From Clostridiales bacterium (GTDB lineage Bacteria; Bacillota; Clostridia; Saccharofermentanales; Saccharofermentanaceae): a stretch of 64,000 bases of DNA. Location of the stretch: positions 124,001 to 188,000 of the forward strand of contig JAFRQR010000008.1 of the NCBI GenBank assembly GCA_017428545.1, read 5' to 3'. The position numbers and the translations under genes were made by a program. A model generated the notes under the pieces. That model searched no databases and was not told the DNA's origin. It saw only the letters and a list, made by a program, of their open reading frames with translations. Below are positions 8,462 to 17,696 of the stretch, piece after piece. How positions within the stretch are numbered: the stretch's first letter is position 1; the number at the start of each line of letters is the position of its first letter.

Positions 8462-9610
8462 ATGAAAAACGAAGAACTGTTGCAAGCTATTCACGCACTG
8501 GCAAAAGAGAGAGGCATCGACGAAGAAGTGCTTTTCGAGGCGATCGAAGAAGCGATCGTAGCTGCTTTTAAGAGAGAGTTCTCGGATGCGAAGCAGAACG
8601 AGCAGGTTTTTGCCGAGATCGATCGTGAGACAGGCGATATGTATGTCTACGAAGTTGTAGAGGTTGTTTCTGAGGTAACAGATCCGAAGACACAGATCTC
8701 CCTTGCGGAAGCAAAAGAGATCGACCCGGACCTCGAAGAAGGCGATACGATCGAGATGACCATCGATGTAGAGTCCCTCGGACGTCTGGCTGCAGGTGCT
8801 GCTAAGGCTGCCATCAGCAAGAAGCTTCGTGATACGGAAAACGATCGTATCCAGTCAGAGTTCTCCGATAAGATCGGCGAGCTGGCGAGCGGTGTGATCC
8901 AGAGATCCGATAACCGTTTCGTATTTGTTGACATCGGACGTGCCGAAGCAACACTTCCGAGACAGGAGCAGGTAAAGGACGAGGATTATTCCTTCAATAA
9001 GAGAATGAAGTTCCTTATCCTCAGAGTTGAGACACAGAAGGAGCGTCCGGTGATCATCGTTTCCAGAAGTCACCCGAACCTCGTCAAAAAACTCCTCGAA
9101 AAGGAAGTTCCGGAGATCCACGACGGTATCGTCGAGATCGTATCCGTTGCCCGTGAGGCAGGTTCCCGTTCCAAGGTAGCCGTAATCTCCAGAGATCCGG
9201 ACGTAGATCCGCTCGGCGCATGCGTGGGCCAGAGAGGTGCACGTATCCAGGCGATCATGGACGAGCTCGGCAACGAGAAGATCGATGTAATCGCATATTC
9301 CGATGATCCGGCGGTCTATATCAGCAACGCCCTCTCTCCGGCGAAAGTTGAGCGCGTAGATGCAGAGATCATCACAAACGAAGACGGCACACAGGAGAAG
9401 AACGCTCAGGTAGTCGTACCGGATCAGCAGTATTCTCTGGCGATCGGCCGTTCCGGCCAGAACGTACGTCTTGCTGCAAGACTTACCGGCTGGAAGATCG
9501 ACATCAAGAGCACATCTCAGTTCCAGCAGATGGTTCAGAACGATTTCGTTGCAAACTTTACTGTTGCCGACGATGAAGAAGGCGAAGCGGCTTCCGACGA
9601 GCAGGCTTAA
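8462..9610 (+). CDS. nusA: Transcription termination/antitermination factor NusA
   Basis: The 382-residue protein has the NusA layout: an N-terminal RNA polymerase-binding domain (residues 1-130), an S1 domain with GVIQRSDNRFVFVDIGRAEATLP, then two KH domains containing ACVGQRGARIQAI and LAIGRSGQNVRLAARLTGWKI. The length is typical for Gram-positive NusA, which lacks the acidic repeats of Escherichia coli NusA. AAAGGAGAG precedes the start. It lies 31 bases after rimP. NusA controls pausing and termination and probably also acts on its own leader. Confidence 0.98.
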   Translation: MKNEELLQAIHALAKERGIDEEVLFEAIEEAIVAAFKREFSDAKQNEQVFAEIDRETGDMYVYEVVEVVSEVTDPKTQISLAEAKEIDPDLEEGDTIEMTIDVESLGRLAAGAAKAAISKKLRDTENDRIQSEFSDKIGELASGVIQRSDNRFVFVDIGRAEATLPRQEQVKDEDYSFNKRMKFLILRVETQKERPVIIVSRSHPNLVKKLLEKEVPEIHDGIVEIVSVAREAGSRSKVAVISRDPDVDPLGACVGQRGARIQAIMDELGNEKIDVIAYSDDPAVYISNALSPAKVERVDAEIITNEDGTQEKNAQVVVPDQQYSLAIGRSGQNVRLAARLTGWKIDIKSTSQFQQMVQNDFVANFTVADDEEGEAASDEQA

Positions 9611-9677
9611 TTGATTTAGGCATTTCAGGCGGAAGCAAAGCAGAAAAGCTATAGATAATACGGGAAAGGCGTAAGAC

Positions 9678-9953
9678 ATGGCAAAGAAGATACCGATGAG
9701 AATGTGCGTTAGCTGCCGTGAGCGATTTGCGAAGAAGGATCTGATCCGGATCGTGGCGCAGGCGGACGGCACAGTCACGGTCGATCCGACGGGCAGAATG
9801 CCCGGAAGAGGCGCTTATGTCTGCCATGATCCGGAGTGCATGAAAAAAGCGGTCGACAATGCACAGTTCGACCGGGGACTTCACCGCAAGGTGGATCCTG
9901 AGGAGATCCGGCAGGGGCTGGATCAGATGAAGGAGGTCGATCCGAAGAAATGA
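9678..9953 (+). CDS. rnpM: RNase P modulator RnpM (YlxR family)
   Basis: The 91-residue protein has the YlxR signature CVSCRERFAKKDLIRIV at the N-terminus, and GRMPGRGAYVCHDPECMKKA, which binds RNA. YlxR of B. subtilis was renamed RnpM after it was shown to modulate RNase P. It is placed between nusA and the L7Ae-like gene, as in most Bacillota, and its stop overlaps the next start by four bases (ATGA). Confidence 0.93.
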   Translation: MAKKIPMRMCVSCRERFAKKDLIRIVAQADGTVTVDPTGRMPGRGAYVCHDPECMKKAVDNAQFDRGLHRKVDPEEIRQGLDQMKEVDPKK

Positions 9954-10309
9954 AAAAGGATCGGCCGGTGACCAGGGAAAGGATACTCAGTACGATAGGA
10001 CTTTCGTTCCGTGCGGGTCTCCTGACATCCGGTTTTGACGCAGTGGAACTCGCGATGCGGTCGGGGGCAGTCGGACTTCTGATCCTCTCGCAGGACGGAT
10101 CCACTAAGCAGAAGGAAAAACTCGAAAGAGTGGCAAAGGACGAGGACGTGTCCTTCAGGTACTTCGGATCTGCGGAAGAACTGGGAAGAGCGATCGGAAA
10201 AGACAGCCGGATCGCGATCGCAATACTGGATCAGGGAATGGGAAGTAAACTTTCGGAACTGATCGACGAACTCGATAAGATCGACAAGTCCGCTAAGAAA
10301 GCGGAATAA
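9950..10309 (+). CDS. L7Ae/L30e/S12e/Gadd45-family RNA-binding protein (YlxQ-like)
   Basis: The 119-residue protein sits between rnpM and infB and follows the YlxQ pattern: [28 protein letters not shown], then [10 protein letters not shown] with a run of Lys. Proteins of this family bind kink-turn RNA. Translation is coupled to rnpM through an ATGA overlap. The C-terminus carries a short Lys/Asp-rich tail. The RNA target is unknown. Confidence 0.88.
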   Translation: MKKDRPVTRERILSTIGLSFRAGLLTSGFDAVELAMRSGAVGLLILSQDGSTKQKEKLERVAKDEDVSFRYFGSAEELGRAIGKDSRIAIAILDQGMGSKLSELIDELDKIDKSAKKAE

Positions 10310-10322
10310 ACAGGAGGAAACG

Positions 10323-13127
10323 ATGGCAGAAAAAGAGAAGAAAACAACCAAGACGGGAGATTCTACCGAGACTAAGGTTGAATCGTCGGTTTCGCAGAAG
10401 ACCGTAAGCGGTATCTCCGGAACGAAGACACTTCGTGTCGGCCGTGTCAATAAAAAGGCCAAGAAACCTCCGGTAGAGGAAGGATCTTCAGCGCCTTCGG
10501 TAAAAGAGGCGGCACCGGCACCTGCTCCGGCAGAACCGGAAGTTAAGGCCGAAGCTCCTGCAAAGAAGGAAGAAGCTCCGAAGAAGGCAACGGCTAAGAC
10601 GGTAAAGAAGACCGAGGCAGATGCGGAAAAAGCACCGGCCAAGGCAAAAGCCGAACCGAAGGAAGAAAAGGCGCCGAAGGCCGAAGCTCCTGCGAAGAAG
10701 GAAGAAGCGCCGGCTAAGAAGGAAGCGGCTCCGGTTAAGGAAGAACCTAAGGCAAAAGAGCCGGAAGAGAAAAAAGAAGAAAAGAAGGAAGCTCCGAAGC
10801 TTTCTTCTGCAGTCGTAAAAGCACCGTCCGCGGGATACACCCGTGAGACCTCCACTTTCGTGCGCCCGAAGGACGGCGGAAGCAGAGGCGGATATCAGGG
10901 CGGACAGAGATCCGGCGGATATCCTCGTTCTGACAGACCGCAGGGCGGCCGTCCGAACAACGGCAACTTCGGCGGACAAAGAGGCGGAAACCGCGGTGGT
11001 TTCGGCGGCGGATTCCCTCCGAAGGATAAGGACGACGACGATATTTACAACAATAACAGAAACCAGCCGAAGAGACCTTCCAAGCCGAAGCAGGAACTCC
11101 CGCCGGAGGCAACAAAGGAGAAGGCCAACTTCGCAGCCCGTGATGCTTACGAGAAGAACAGAAAGGATCCGAAGTCGGATTCCAAGAAGGATAACCAGAA
11201 GACGTCCATCAACAACGACCGCCGTTCCGGTAACAAGCGCACCAACCAGTTCACGGGTAATGCGTCCGACATCCTTTCCGATGATGCAGCTCTGGATTCG
11301 ATGTACATGGGCGGCAAGGGCAAAAAGAAGGTCAAGCGCCAGTCTTTTGTTGCCGCACCTGTTGTTAAGCCGCAGCTGACGCACGTTGAGCTCCCGCCGT
11401 TTATCACGGTAAAAGAACTTGCCGAGGGCTTAGGAAAGCGCTCCGCGGATGTCATTAAGACTCTCATGATGATGGGTATGCTGGTAACTCTTAACCAGGA
11501 ACTCGATTACGATACAGCCGCTCTCGTTGCCGGTGAATACGGCATCACGACCGAACCGATCGTAGAGGTCACAGAGGAAGATATCCTCTTCGATGAAGGC
11601 GAAGATAACGAAGAGAACATGAAACCGCGTCCGCCGATCGTTGTTGTCATGGGTCACGTTGACCATGGTAAAACATCGCTCCTCGACAAGATCCGTTCGA
11701 CATCCGTCGTTAAGGGCGAGGCCGGCGGTATCACGCAGCACATCGGTGCTTACACCGTCCGCTGCAAGGGCCGTCAGATCACGTTCCTCGATACTCCGGG
11801 TCACGAAGCATTTACCACGATGCGTGCCCGTGGTGCCCAGGTAACGGATATCGCGATCCTCGTAGTTGCTGCAGATGACGGTGTCATGCCGCAGACAATC
11901 GAGGCCATCAACCACGCGCGTGCCGCGAATACCGAGATCATCGTCGCTATCACGAAGATCGATAAGGTCGGCGCAAATATCGATAAGGTCAAGCAGGAGC
12001 TTGCCACGCATGACCTGCTTCCGGAAGAGTGGGGCGGATCCACGATCATGGTTCCGGTTTCCTCGAAGTCCGGTGAAGGTATCGACGAACTCCTCGAGAT
12101 GGTCCTTCTGACTGCAGACGTTATGGAACTGAAGGCTGATCCGAAACGTCAGGCAAAGGGTACGGTCATCGAGGCAAAACTCGATAAGAACAGAGGTCCG
12201 GTCGCAACAGTACTCGTTCAGCGCGGTACTCTCAGAGCCGGTGATACGCTCGTTACAGGTCCGATCTTCGGTCATATCCGTGCAATGTACGACGAGAACG
12301 GTACTGCCCAGAAGAAGGCAGGTCCGTCCGTTCCGGTCGAGATCTTAGGTCTTCCGGAAGTACCGGAAGCCGGCGAGACATTCTATGCCGTCACCGATGA
12401 GAAGATGGCAAGACAGCTTGTTGAGAAGCGCCGTATCAAGCAGAGAGAAGAACAGCTGCACAAGTCTTCGAGAATGACTCTCGAGACGCTGTCGCAGGTA
12501 CTTGCCGAGGGCGAGGTCAAGGATCTCAACCTTATCATCAAGGCAGACGTTCAGGGTTCCGTCGAGGCCGTTACACAGTCCCTCGAGAAGCTTACGAACG
12601 ACGAAGTACGCGTCAAGGTCATCCATGGCGGTGTCGGTACGATCACAGAGTCCGACGTTACGCTGGCTGATGTTTCCAATGCGATCATCATCGGCTTTAA
12701 CGTACGTCCTTCTGCAGTCGTCGTTGAGCAGGCCAAGGGCGTCGGCGTAGACATCAAGCTCTACAGCGTCATCTATAACGCGATCGAAGATATCGAAGCA
12801 GCTATGCGCGGTATGCTCAAGCCGCAGTTCGAAGAAGTCGTTCTCGGCCACGTTGAGATCCGCCAGACCTTCAAGGTAAGTTCTGTCGGTACGATCGGTG
12901 GTGCTTACGTTACAGACGGTAAGGTACTTCGTACTTCTGAAGTACGTGTCGTAAGAAACGGCATCGTCGTTCACCAGGGCAAGCTTGCTTCCCTGAAGCG
13001 TTTCAAGGACGATGCCAAGGAAGTTGCCGCAGGTTATGAGTGCGGTATCTCCATCGAGAACTATAACGACATCGAAGAAGGCGATATCGTAGAAGTCTTC
13101 GAGATGCAGGAAATTAAAAGAAAGTAA
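10323..13127 (+). CDS. infB: Translation initiation factor IF-2 with long Lys/Ala/Glu and Gly/Arg-rich N-terminus
   Basis: IF-2 is the GTPase that brings initiator tRNA to the 30S subunit. The 934-residue protein has G1 GHVDHGKT near residue 446, G3 DTPGHEAF, and G4 in TKIDKVG, followed by domains II-IV. The first about 380 residues are low-complexity: Lys/Ala/Glu/Pro repeats to about residue 180, then a Gly/Arg block (about 10870-11020) with RGG/FGG-type repeats as in RNA-binding proteins, then Lys/Asn-rich sequence and an IF-2N domain ([17 protein letters not shown]). RGG-type content is unusual for IF-2, although long variable N-termini are common. The start follows GGAGG closely. Confidence 0.98.
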   Translation: MAEKEKKTTKTGDSTETKVESSVSQKTVSGISGTKTLRVGRVNKKAKKPPVEEGSSAPSVKEAAPAPAPAEPEVKAEAPAKKEEAPKKATAKTVKKTEADAEKAPAKAKAEPKEEKAPKAEAPAKKEEAPAKKEAAPVKEEPKAKEPEEKKEEKKEAPKLSSAVVKAPSAGYTRETSTFVRPKDGGSRGGYQGGQRSGGYPRSDRPQGGRPNNGNFGGQRGGNRGGFGGGFPPKDKDDDDIYNNNRNQPKRPSKPKQELPPEATKEKANFAARDAYEKNRKDPKSDSKKDNQKTSINNDRRSGNKRTNQFTGNASDILSDDAALDSMYMGGKGKKKVKRQSFVAAPVVKPQLTHVELPPFITVKELAEGLGKRSADVIKTLMMMGMLVTLNQELDYDTAALVAGEYGITTEPIVEVTEEDILFDEGEDNEENMKPRPPIVVVMGHVDHGKTSLLDKIRSTSVVKGEAGGITQHIGAYTVRCKGRQITFLDTPGHEAFTTMRARGAQVTDIAILVVAADDGVMPQTIEAINHARAANTEIIVAITKIDKVGANIDKVKQELATHDLLPEEWGGSTIMVPVSSKSGEGIDELLEMVLLTADVMELKADPKRQAKGTVIEAKLDKNRGPVATVLVQRGTLRAGDTLVTGPIFGHIRAMYDENGTAQKKAGPSVPVEILGLPEVPEAGETFYAVTDEKMARQLVEKRRIKQREEQLHKSSRMTLETLSQVLAEGEVKDLNLIIKADVQGSVEAVTQSLEKLTNDEVRVKVIHGGVGTITESDVTLADVSNAIIIGFNVRPSAVVVEQAKGVGVDIKLYSVIYNAIEDIEAAMRGMLKPQFEEVVLGHVEIRQTFKVSSVGTIGGAYVTDGKVLRTSEVRVVRNGIVVHQGKLASLKRFKDDAKEVAAGYECGISIENYNDIEEGDIVEVFEMQEIKRK

Positions 13128-13145
13128 TACATATAGGGTGAGAAC

Positions 13146-13520
13146 ATGAGACAGAATCGTGCCGCCCGTGTGGGCGATGAGATGCAGAAGGTCATTTCGC
13201 AGCTCCTTCTGACGGAAGTCAAGGATCCCCGTATCCCGATGATGACGTCCGTTCTGGAAGTGCGTATGTCCTCCGATCTGACCCATGCCACGGTATTTCT
13301 CTCGGTATACGGTTCCGAGAAAGAAAAAGTCGAGTGCATGGAGGCCGTGAACCGCGCTTCCGGCTTCATCCGAAGCCAGGTCGCCAAGCGGATCAAGCTC
13401 CGTGTGGCTCCGGAACTGCACTTCAAGCTGGATGAATCGATCCAGAAAGGTATGGACCTGATGGATCTTATCGACCGTACCATCAAGGAGGATAAAGAAC
13501 GTGCCGGAAACCATGAGTGA
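13146..13520 (+). CDS. rbfA: Ribosome-binding factor A
   Basis: RbfA is a KH-like protein that binds the 30S subunit during 16S rRNA maturation. The 124-residue protein has the family core MRQNRAARVGDEMQKVISQLL, VKDPRIPMMTSVLEVRMSSDL and RVAPELHFKLDESI. Its 3' end overlaps the next gene by 20 bases. Confidence 0.96.
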   Translation: MRQNRAARVGDEMQKVISQLLLTEVKDPRIPMMTSVLEVRMSSDLTHATVFLSVYGSEKEKVECMEAVNRASGFIRSQVAKRIKLRVAPELHFKLDESIQKGMDLMDLIDRTIKEDKERAGNHE

Positions 13521-14526
13521 GTTTTCTAAACGTGTATTTGCGTATCTTCCTTCCGATAAGGAAAAAGAGATACAGGTCTTTCCGCATGCGCGGGTAGACG
13601 GTGACTGCATCGGCACTGCCGTGGCTTTGGCCGCGTCCCTGGAAAAACTGGGATACTCGTCCCGGGTGATCCTGGAATGCGAGATCCCGCCGCGGCTTTC
13701 GTTTATGAATATTCCAGGTGATCTTCTTACGGTCGTTTCTCCTGAAACGCAAGAGGAGATCTTCGCGCGCCAGGGTCTGGCATTTGCGGTCGACTGCTCC
13801 GAAGGAAGCCGTATGGGCGCCTGCGAGGCGCTTTTTGAGCGGGCGGAAAAGAAAGTCGTGGTCGATCACCATGTATCTTCTGCGCCGAAGACCGAATATG
13901 CCTATGTGGACGGCAAGTCCGCCTCCTGCGCGGAGCTGATGTATGAGATTCTTAAGGAGTGGGAGATCTCTTCGGGAAAAGCACTTGTCGACCAGAAAAC
14001 CGCGGATTACCTCATGGTCGGTATCCAGTCCGACTCCGGAAAATTCTCTTATGAAAATACAAGGGCGAGTTCTTTTCGTATCGCGGCGGAACTGATGGAA
14101 AGAGGCGCGAACGTCACCGATAACGCATACCATCTCTTTGACGAGACCTGTGAAGGCAAGGTAAGACTTCACGGCATGGCGATGGCGGCGATGGAACTTC
14201 ATTGTGACGGTAAGGTCGCGATCACGAAGATCACGCTCGACATGATGAAAAAAACAAATGCACCGGAAGGCGCCGCGGACGGCATCGTGAACGTCCTGCG
14301 CGACATCGATACGGTCCTGGCGGCTTTTGTCGTCCGTGAAAGCGAAAACGGCGAGCTCCGCGTGAACTGCAGAACCAAAGTAGGCTTTGACGCGGCGGAT
14401 TTCGCGCAGATCTTCGGCGGCGGCGGACACCACAGGGCTGCAGGCTTCAGCGGCAAAAATACGGACATCGATTCTTTTGTTAAAAAGATCATCGAAGAAG
14501 CCGCTTCCTATCTGGAGAAGACATGA
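13501..14526 (+). CDS. nrnA: NrnA-type DHH/DHHA1 oligoribonuclease/pAp phosphatase
   Basis: DHH-family phosphoesterase that degrades nano-RNA and often adenosine 3',5'-bisphosphate. Visible metal-site motifs are HARVDGDCIGT (H-x3-DGD), FAVDCSEGSR, the eponymous VVDHH, and GIQSDSGKF; the DHHA1 domain has FGGGGHHRAAG at the C-terminus. GTG 13501 is chosen because AAGGAGG (13485-13491) lies nine bases before it; ATG 13513 is too far from that site. It overlaps rbfA by 20 bases, and truB starts in its last codons. The rbfA-nrnA-truB-ribF order is standard for Firmicutes. Confidence 0.93.
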   Translation: MPETMSEFSKRVFAYLPSDKEKEIQVFPHARVDGDCIGTAVALAASLEKLGYSSRVILECEIPPRLSFMNIPGDLLTVVSPETQEEIFARQGLAFAVDCSEGSRMGACEALFERAEKKVVVDHHVSSAPKTEYAYVDGKSASCAELMYEILKEWEISSGKALVDQKTADYLMVGIQSDSGKFSYENTRASSFRIAAELMERGANVTDNAYHLFDETCEGKVRLHGMAMAAMELHCDGKVAITKITLDMMKKTNAPEGAADGIVNVLRDIDTVLAAFVVRESENGELRVNCRTKVGFDAADFAQIFGGGGHHRAAGFSGKNTDIDSFVKKIIEEAASYLEKT

Positions 14527-15476
14527 CTGAGAAACCGGAAACCTGTGGCATTGTCCTCGTAGATAAGCCGGAAGGCATGACTTCGTTTTCGGTCGTATCC
14601 CGCATCCGAAAGATCTTCGGCATCAAAAAAGCAGGTCATGCCGGCACTCTCGATCCGTTTGCCACCGGCCTTCTGACCGTGGCCGTCGGAAAAGCGACGC
14701 GTGTTCTCCGATACATGGAGCATGACGATAAGACCTACCGTGCCGTGATGGTGCTCGGGAAAATCACATCCACAGGTGATATCGAAGGCGAGGCCGTCGG
14801 CGGAAAGATGCCGACGGAAGAAGAACTTAAAGATCTTTCCCAAGATGATTATGCCAAGATAAGAGCTGCCGTTAAGGCGATGGTCGGGGAGATCACGCAG
14901 GTCCCGTCCGTGTATTCCGCGATTAAGATCAACGGCCGTCCGGCCTACGATTATGCCCGAAAAGGCCAGGAAGTGGAGATCCCTCCCAGAAAAGTGACCA
15001 TTTTTTCCATAAATATCGACCGGATCTGGGAAGAAGTGGGGACGGTGAAAACCGAAATGACAGTTCACTGCTCCAAAGGTACCTATATCAGAACTCTCTG
15101 TGAAGATATCGGAAACTCCCTCGGCTTCGGCGCATATTGCGAGGCGCTCAGGCGCCTTTCATGCGGAAGTTTCTCGATCGAAGACGCGCTTACGATCGAA
15201 CAGATCGAGAAACGCTATGCTTGCGGCGACTGCGCTTTTGTCGTAGAGGAGATAAAGGCGATGGGAAAACTTCCGAAAATCGAAGTCACTTCCCAGGAGG
15301 CATCCGACCTTCGAAACGGCAAAAAACTTGATTTTTCGGTCTTTAGGGATAGAATGGGAAACATAGAAGAAGGAAGGCGCGTGCTGACCGTTTCGGATGA
15401 TGCGCCTTGCGCCGTCATCTATACGGAAAGGACGGACGAAGGCCTTGTGATCCGCGAAGAAAGGGTTTTCGCGTAA
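14523..15476 (+). CDS. truB: tRNA pseudouridine-55 synthase TruB
   Basis: TruB isomerises U55 in the T-loop of tRNAs. The 317-residue protein has the catalytic motif GHAGTLDPFATGLL, with the Asp nucleophile near residue 44, and further family segments (VPSVYSAIKINGRPAYDYARKG, CSKGTYIRTLCEDIG). A C-terminal PUA-like domain follows, with KIEVTSQEASDLRNGK. ATGA overlap with nrnA suggests translational coupling. Confidence 0.97.
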   Translation: MTEKPETCGIVLVDKPEGMTSFSVVSRIRKIFGIKKAGHAGTLDPFATGLLTVAVGKATRVLRYMEHDDKTYRAVMVLGKITSTGDIEGEAVGGKMPTEEELKDLSQDDYAKIRAAVKAMVGEITQVPSVYSAIKINGRPAYDYARKGQEVEIPPRKVTIFSINIDRIWEEVGTVKTEMTVHCSKGTYIRTLCEDIGNSLGFGAYCEALRRLSCGSFSIEDALTIEQIEKRYACGDCAFVVEEIKAMGKLPKIEVTSQEASDLRNGKKLDFSVFRDRMGNIEEGRRVLTVSDDAPCAVIYTERTDEGLVIREERVFA

Positions 15477-15479
15477 GAC

Positions 15480-16466
15480 ATGAACGTTTGGAACTGCATC
15501 ATCAATAAAGACGGAAAACTGATCTCTACGCCTTCGATGGCTTCAGATGCAGGAGTTTCGCGCGCCGTCGCTCTCGGCTACTTCGACGGTATCCACTTAG
15601 GTCACCAGAAGATCTTCGCGACTATGCTCGAGGAAGCAAAGAAGTTTAATATCCGTACTGCCGTGCAGACTTTTGAGAATCCGCCGGCCAGTAAATCCCA
15701 GAATAACCTGATCACCACGTATACAGAGCGCTGCCGTATGGTCTCGCACATGGGCATCGATGACCTTTTCGCACTTCCTTTTAATGAAAGAGTAAAAGGG
15801 ATGAGCCCGGAGACCTTTATGGATGTTTGTCTCAAGGCTTGGATCAAGGCCAAAGTCGTCGTGGTCGGAAGAGATTACCACTTCGGAAAAGACCGTGCCG
15901 GCGATGTGAAGACCCTGAAGGCCTGGGGAAAAAAGAACGACGTTACCGTCATTTCCGTAGATCCCATCAACTGCGATGACCGAAGGATCAGCAGCAGCTG
16001 GGTCCGTGAACTTATCTCTTCCGGCGAAGTGGAGATGGCCGAAAAACTGTTAGACCACCCCGTTGCTTTTTCCGGAGTGGTGGAAAAAGGCCAGCAGATC
16101 GGAAGAAAACTCGGGTTCCCGACAGCTAATATCCGGATCCCGGAACAGAAGATCGTCCCGAGATTCGGTGTGTATGTTTCCGCGTATCTTCTCGACGGCG
16201 TTGTGTATCCGTCGATTACGAACATCGGACTTCGCCCGACGGTAAATAAAGACGATGAATCGCCGCTTACGGAGACCATGATCCTGGAAGGCCATTACCA
16301 GCTTTACGGGACGAACGGCACCGTCATGCTCTTAAAATTCGTCCGTCCGGAACAGCAGTTCGGATCGCTTGAAGAGCTGAAAGAGCAGATGCAAAAAGAT
16401 CAGAAGGCGGCTTTGGAATATCACAAAAGCCGTCAAATACCTGTTCGATTTGAAGGATATGTGTGA
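15480..16466 (+). CDS. ribF: Bifunctional riboflavin kinase/FAD synthetase
   Basis: RibF phosphorylates riboflavin to FMN and adenylates FMN to FAD. The N-terminal FAD synthetase domain has GYFDGIHLGHQKI (the H-x-GH nucleotidyltransferase motif) and ISSSWVRELI. The C-terminal kinase domain has GRKLGFPTANIRIPE and MILEGHYQLYG. The length of 328 residues is normal. It starts three bases after the truB stop and closes the translation block before lgt. Confidence 0.96.
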   Translation: MNVWNCIINKDGKLISTPSMASDAGVSRAVALGYFDGIHLGHQKIFATMLEEAKKFNIRTAVQTFENPPASKSQNNLITTYTERCRMVSHMGIDDLFALPFNERVKGMSPETFMDVCLKAWIKAKVVVVGRDYHFGKDRAGDVKTLKAWGKKNDVTVISVDPINCDDRRISSSWVRELISSGEVEMAEKLLDHPVAFSGVVEKGQQIGRKLGFPTANIRIPEQKIVPRFGVYVSAYLLDGVVYPSITNIGLRPTVNKDDESPLTETMILEGHYQLYGTNGTVMLLKFVRPEQQFGSLEELKEQMQKDQKAALEYHKSRQIPVRFEGYV

Positions 16467-16511
16467 TATTATATTGCGTGAACAAGAAAGAAAGAGAAAT
16501 GAGGTCCTACA

Positions 16512-17687
16512 ATGCAGTACCTAGTAGCACTTGAAAAATACTATGTTACCTTCCCGGGTCTGGGATGGAAGTTCAATATCAGTAATGCCGCGATCGACAT
16601 CAACGGATTCGTCGTTTATTGGTACGGCATGCTTATCGCATTTGCCGTTGCCCTTTGCCTGATCCTTGGCATGAAGCAGTGCAGAAAGCACGGTCTGACT
16701 CCGGACCTTCTTACCGACTATTGCCTCCTGGCGATCCCGTTTGCTTTTATCGGCGCAAGACTGTACTACGTCTTCTGTCAGTGGAGCTCTTACTATGTGA
16801 AGGGCAATATCGGAAAGACGCTCTCGAATATCACGAACGTTAGAGAAGGCGGACTGGCCATCTACGGCGGTGTGCTCGGTGCCGCGTTCGCGATCTTCCT
16901 TATGTCCAAGATCAGAAAGATCCCGATGGCTCCCGTCATCGACTTTGCCATGGTATATATCCCGCTTGGTCAGGCGATCGGACGCTGGGGCAACTTCTTT
17001 AACCAGGAAGCTTTCGGTACCACGACAGATCTTCCGTGGGGCATGAAGAGTGCGGCGATCTCCCGCTATCTGGCAGCCAACTGCCCGAATCTTGATTCCA
17101 ATAAGCCTGTCCACCCGACATTCTTCTATGAGTCGGTGGCCTGCCTGATCATCTGCATTATTCTGTTTATCGTCAGAAGCAAGAGCAAGAAACCGTGGAC
17201 GGTTACTTCCTGCTACTGCATCGGTTACGGTATCGTACGTTTCTTTATCGAAGGACTCCGTACGGATTCCCTCTATATCGGAGGCACATCCCTGCGTATC
17301 TCCCAGGTACTCTCTCTGGTACTGATCGTTCTCGGTTTCCTGGTACTTTCCCTTGCTCGTATCTACGACTGGGAAAAGAAGCCGATCCCGGAAAGATTCT
17401 TCAAGGCTGACGAGCAGATGCAGCGTGACGCCAAGAGAAGAAGAGAAGAGAAGCTCGCCCGCTATGCGCAGGACGATGACGACGAGGACGATGAGGACCG
17501 TGTCGAGAGACTTGCCAAGTCTTCCTTTACCGTCAAGGACGAAGATGCTGACGAGGACGAATCTGATGAAACAGATGCGTCTGATGAAGATTCTGAAGAA
17601 GATTCTGACGAGGATTCCGAAGAAGCAGATATTTCCGACGACGAAGATTCCGACGAAGAGTCTGAAGAACAGGACGAAGAAAAGTAA
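16512..17687 (+). CDS. lgt: Prolipoprotein diacylglyceryl transferase with long acidic C-terminal tail
   Basis: Lgt attaches diacylglycerol to the lipobox Cys of prolipoproteins. About seven membrane segments are visible, together with the signature GRWGNFFNQEAFG (about 16980-17020) and the segment YGIVRFFIEGLRTDSLY. The enzyme proper ends near residue 300; usual Lgt length is about 260-300. The remaining roughly 90 residues, on the cytosolic side, begin with a basic stretch (KRRREEKLARY) and turn into an Asp/Glu/Ser run up to the stop (about 17470-17684). This tail is not part of the known enzyme. The lipoprotein at 2284 is one likely substrate. Confidence 0.95.
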   Translation: MQYLVALEKYYVTFPGLGWKFNISNAAIDINGFVVYWYGMLIAFAVALCLILGMKQCRKHGLTPDLLTDYCLLAIPFAFIGARLYYVFCQWSSYYVKGNIGKTLSNITNVREGGLAIYGGVLGAAFAIFLMSKIRKIPMAPVIDFAMVYIPLGQAIGRWGNFFNQEAFGTTTDLPWGMKSAAISRYLAANCPNLDSNKPVHPTFFYESVACLIICIILFIVRSKSKKPWTVTSCYCIGYGIVRFFIEGLRTDSLYIGGTSLRISQVLSLVLIVLGFLVLSLARIYDWEKKPIPERFFKADEQMQRDAKRRREEKLARYAQDDDDEDDEDRVERLAKSSFTVKDEDADEDESDETDASDEDSEEDSDEDSEEADISDDEDSDEESEEQDEEK

Positions 17688-17696
17688 GAGGCTTCA

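Noticed and set aside
12345..13616. 423-residue open frame on the minus strand
   Set aside because: Antisense to infB, rbfA and nrnA, which are all certain; no protein-like features.
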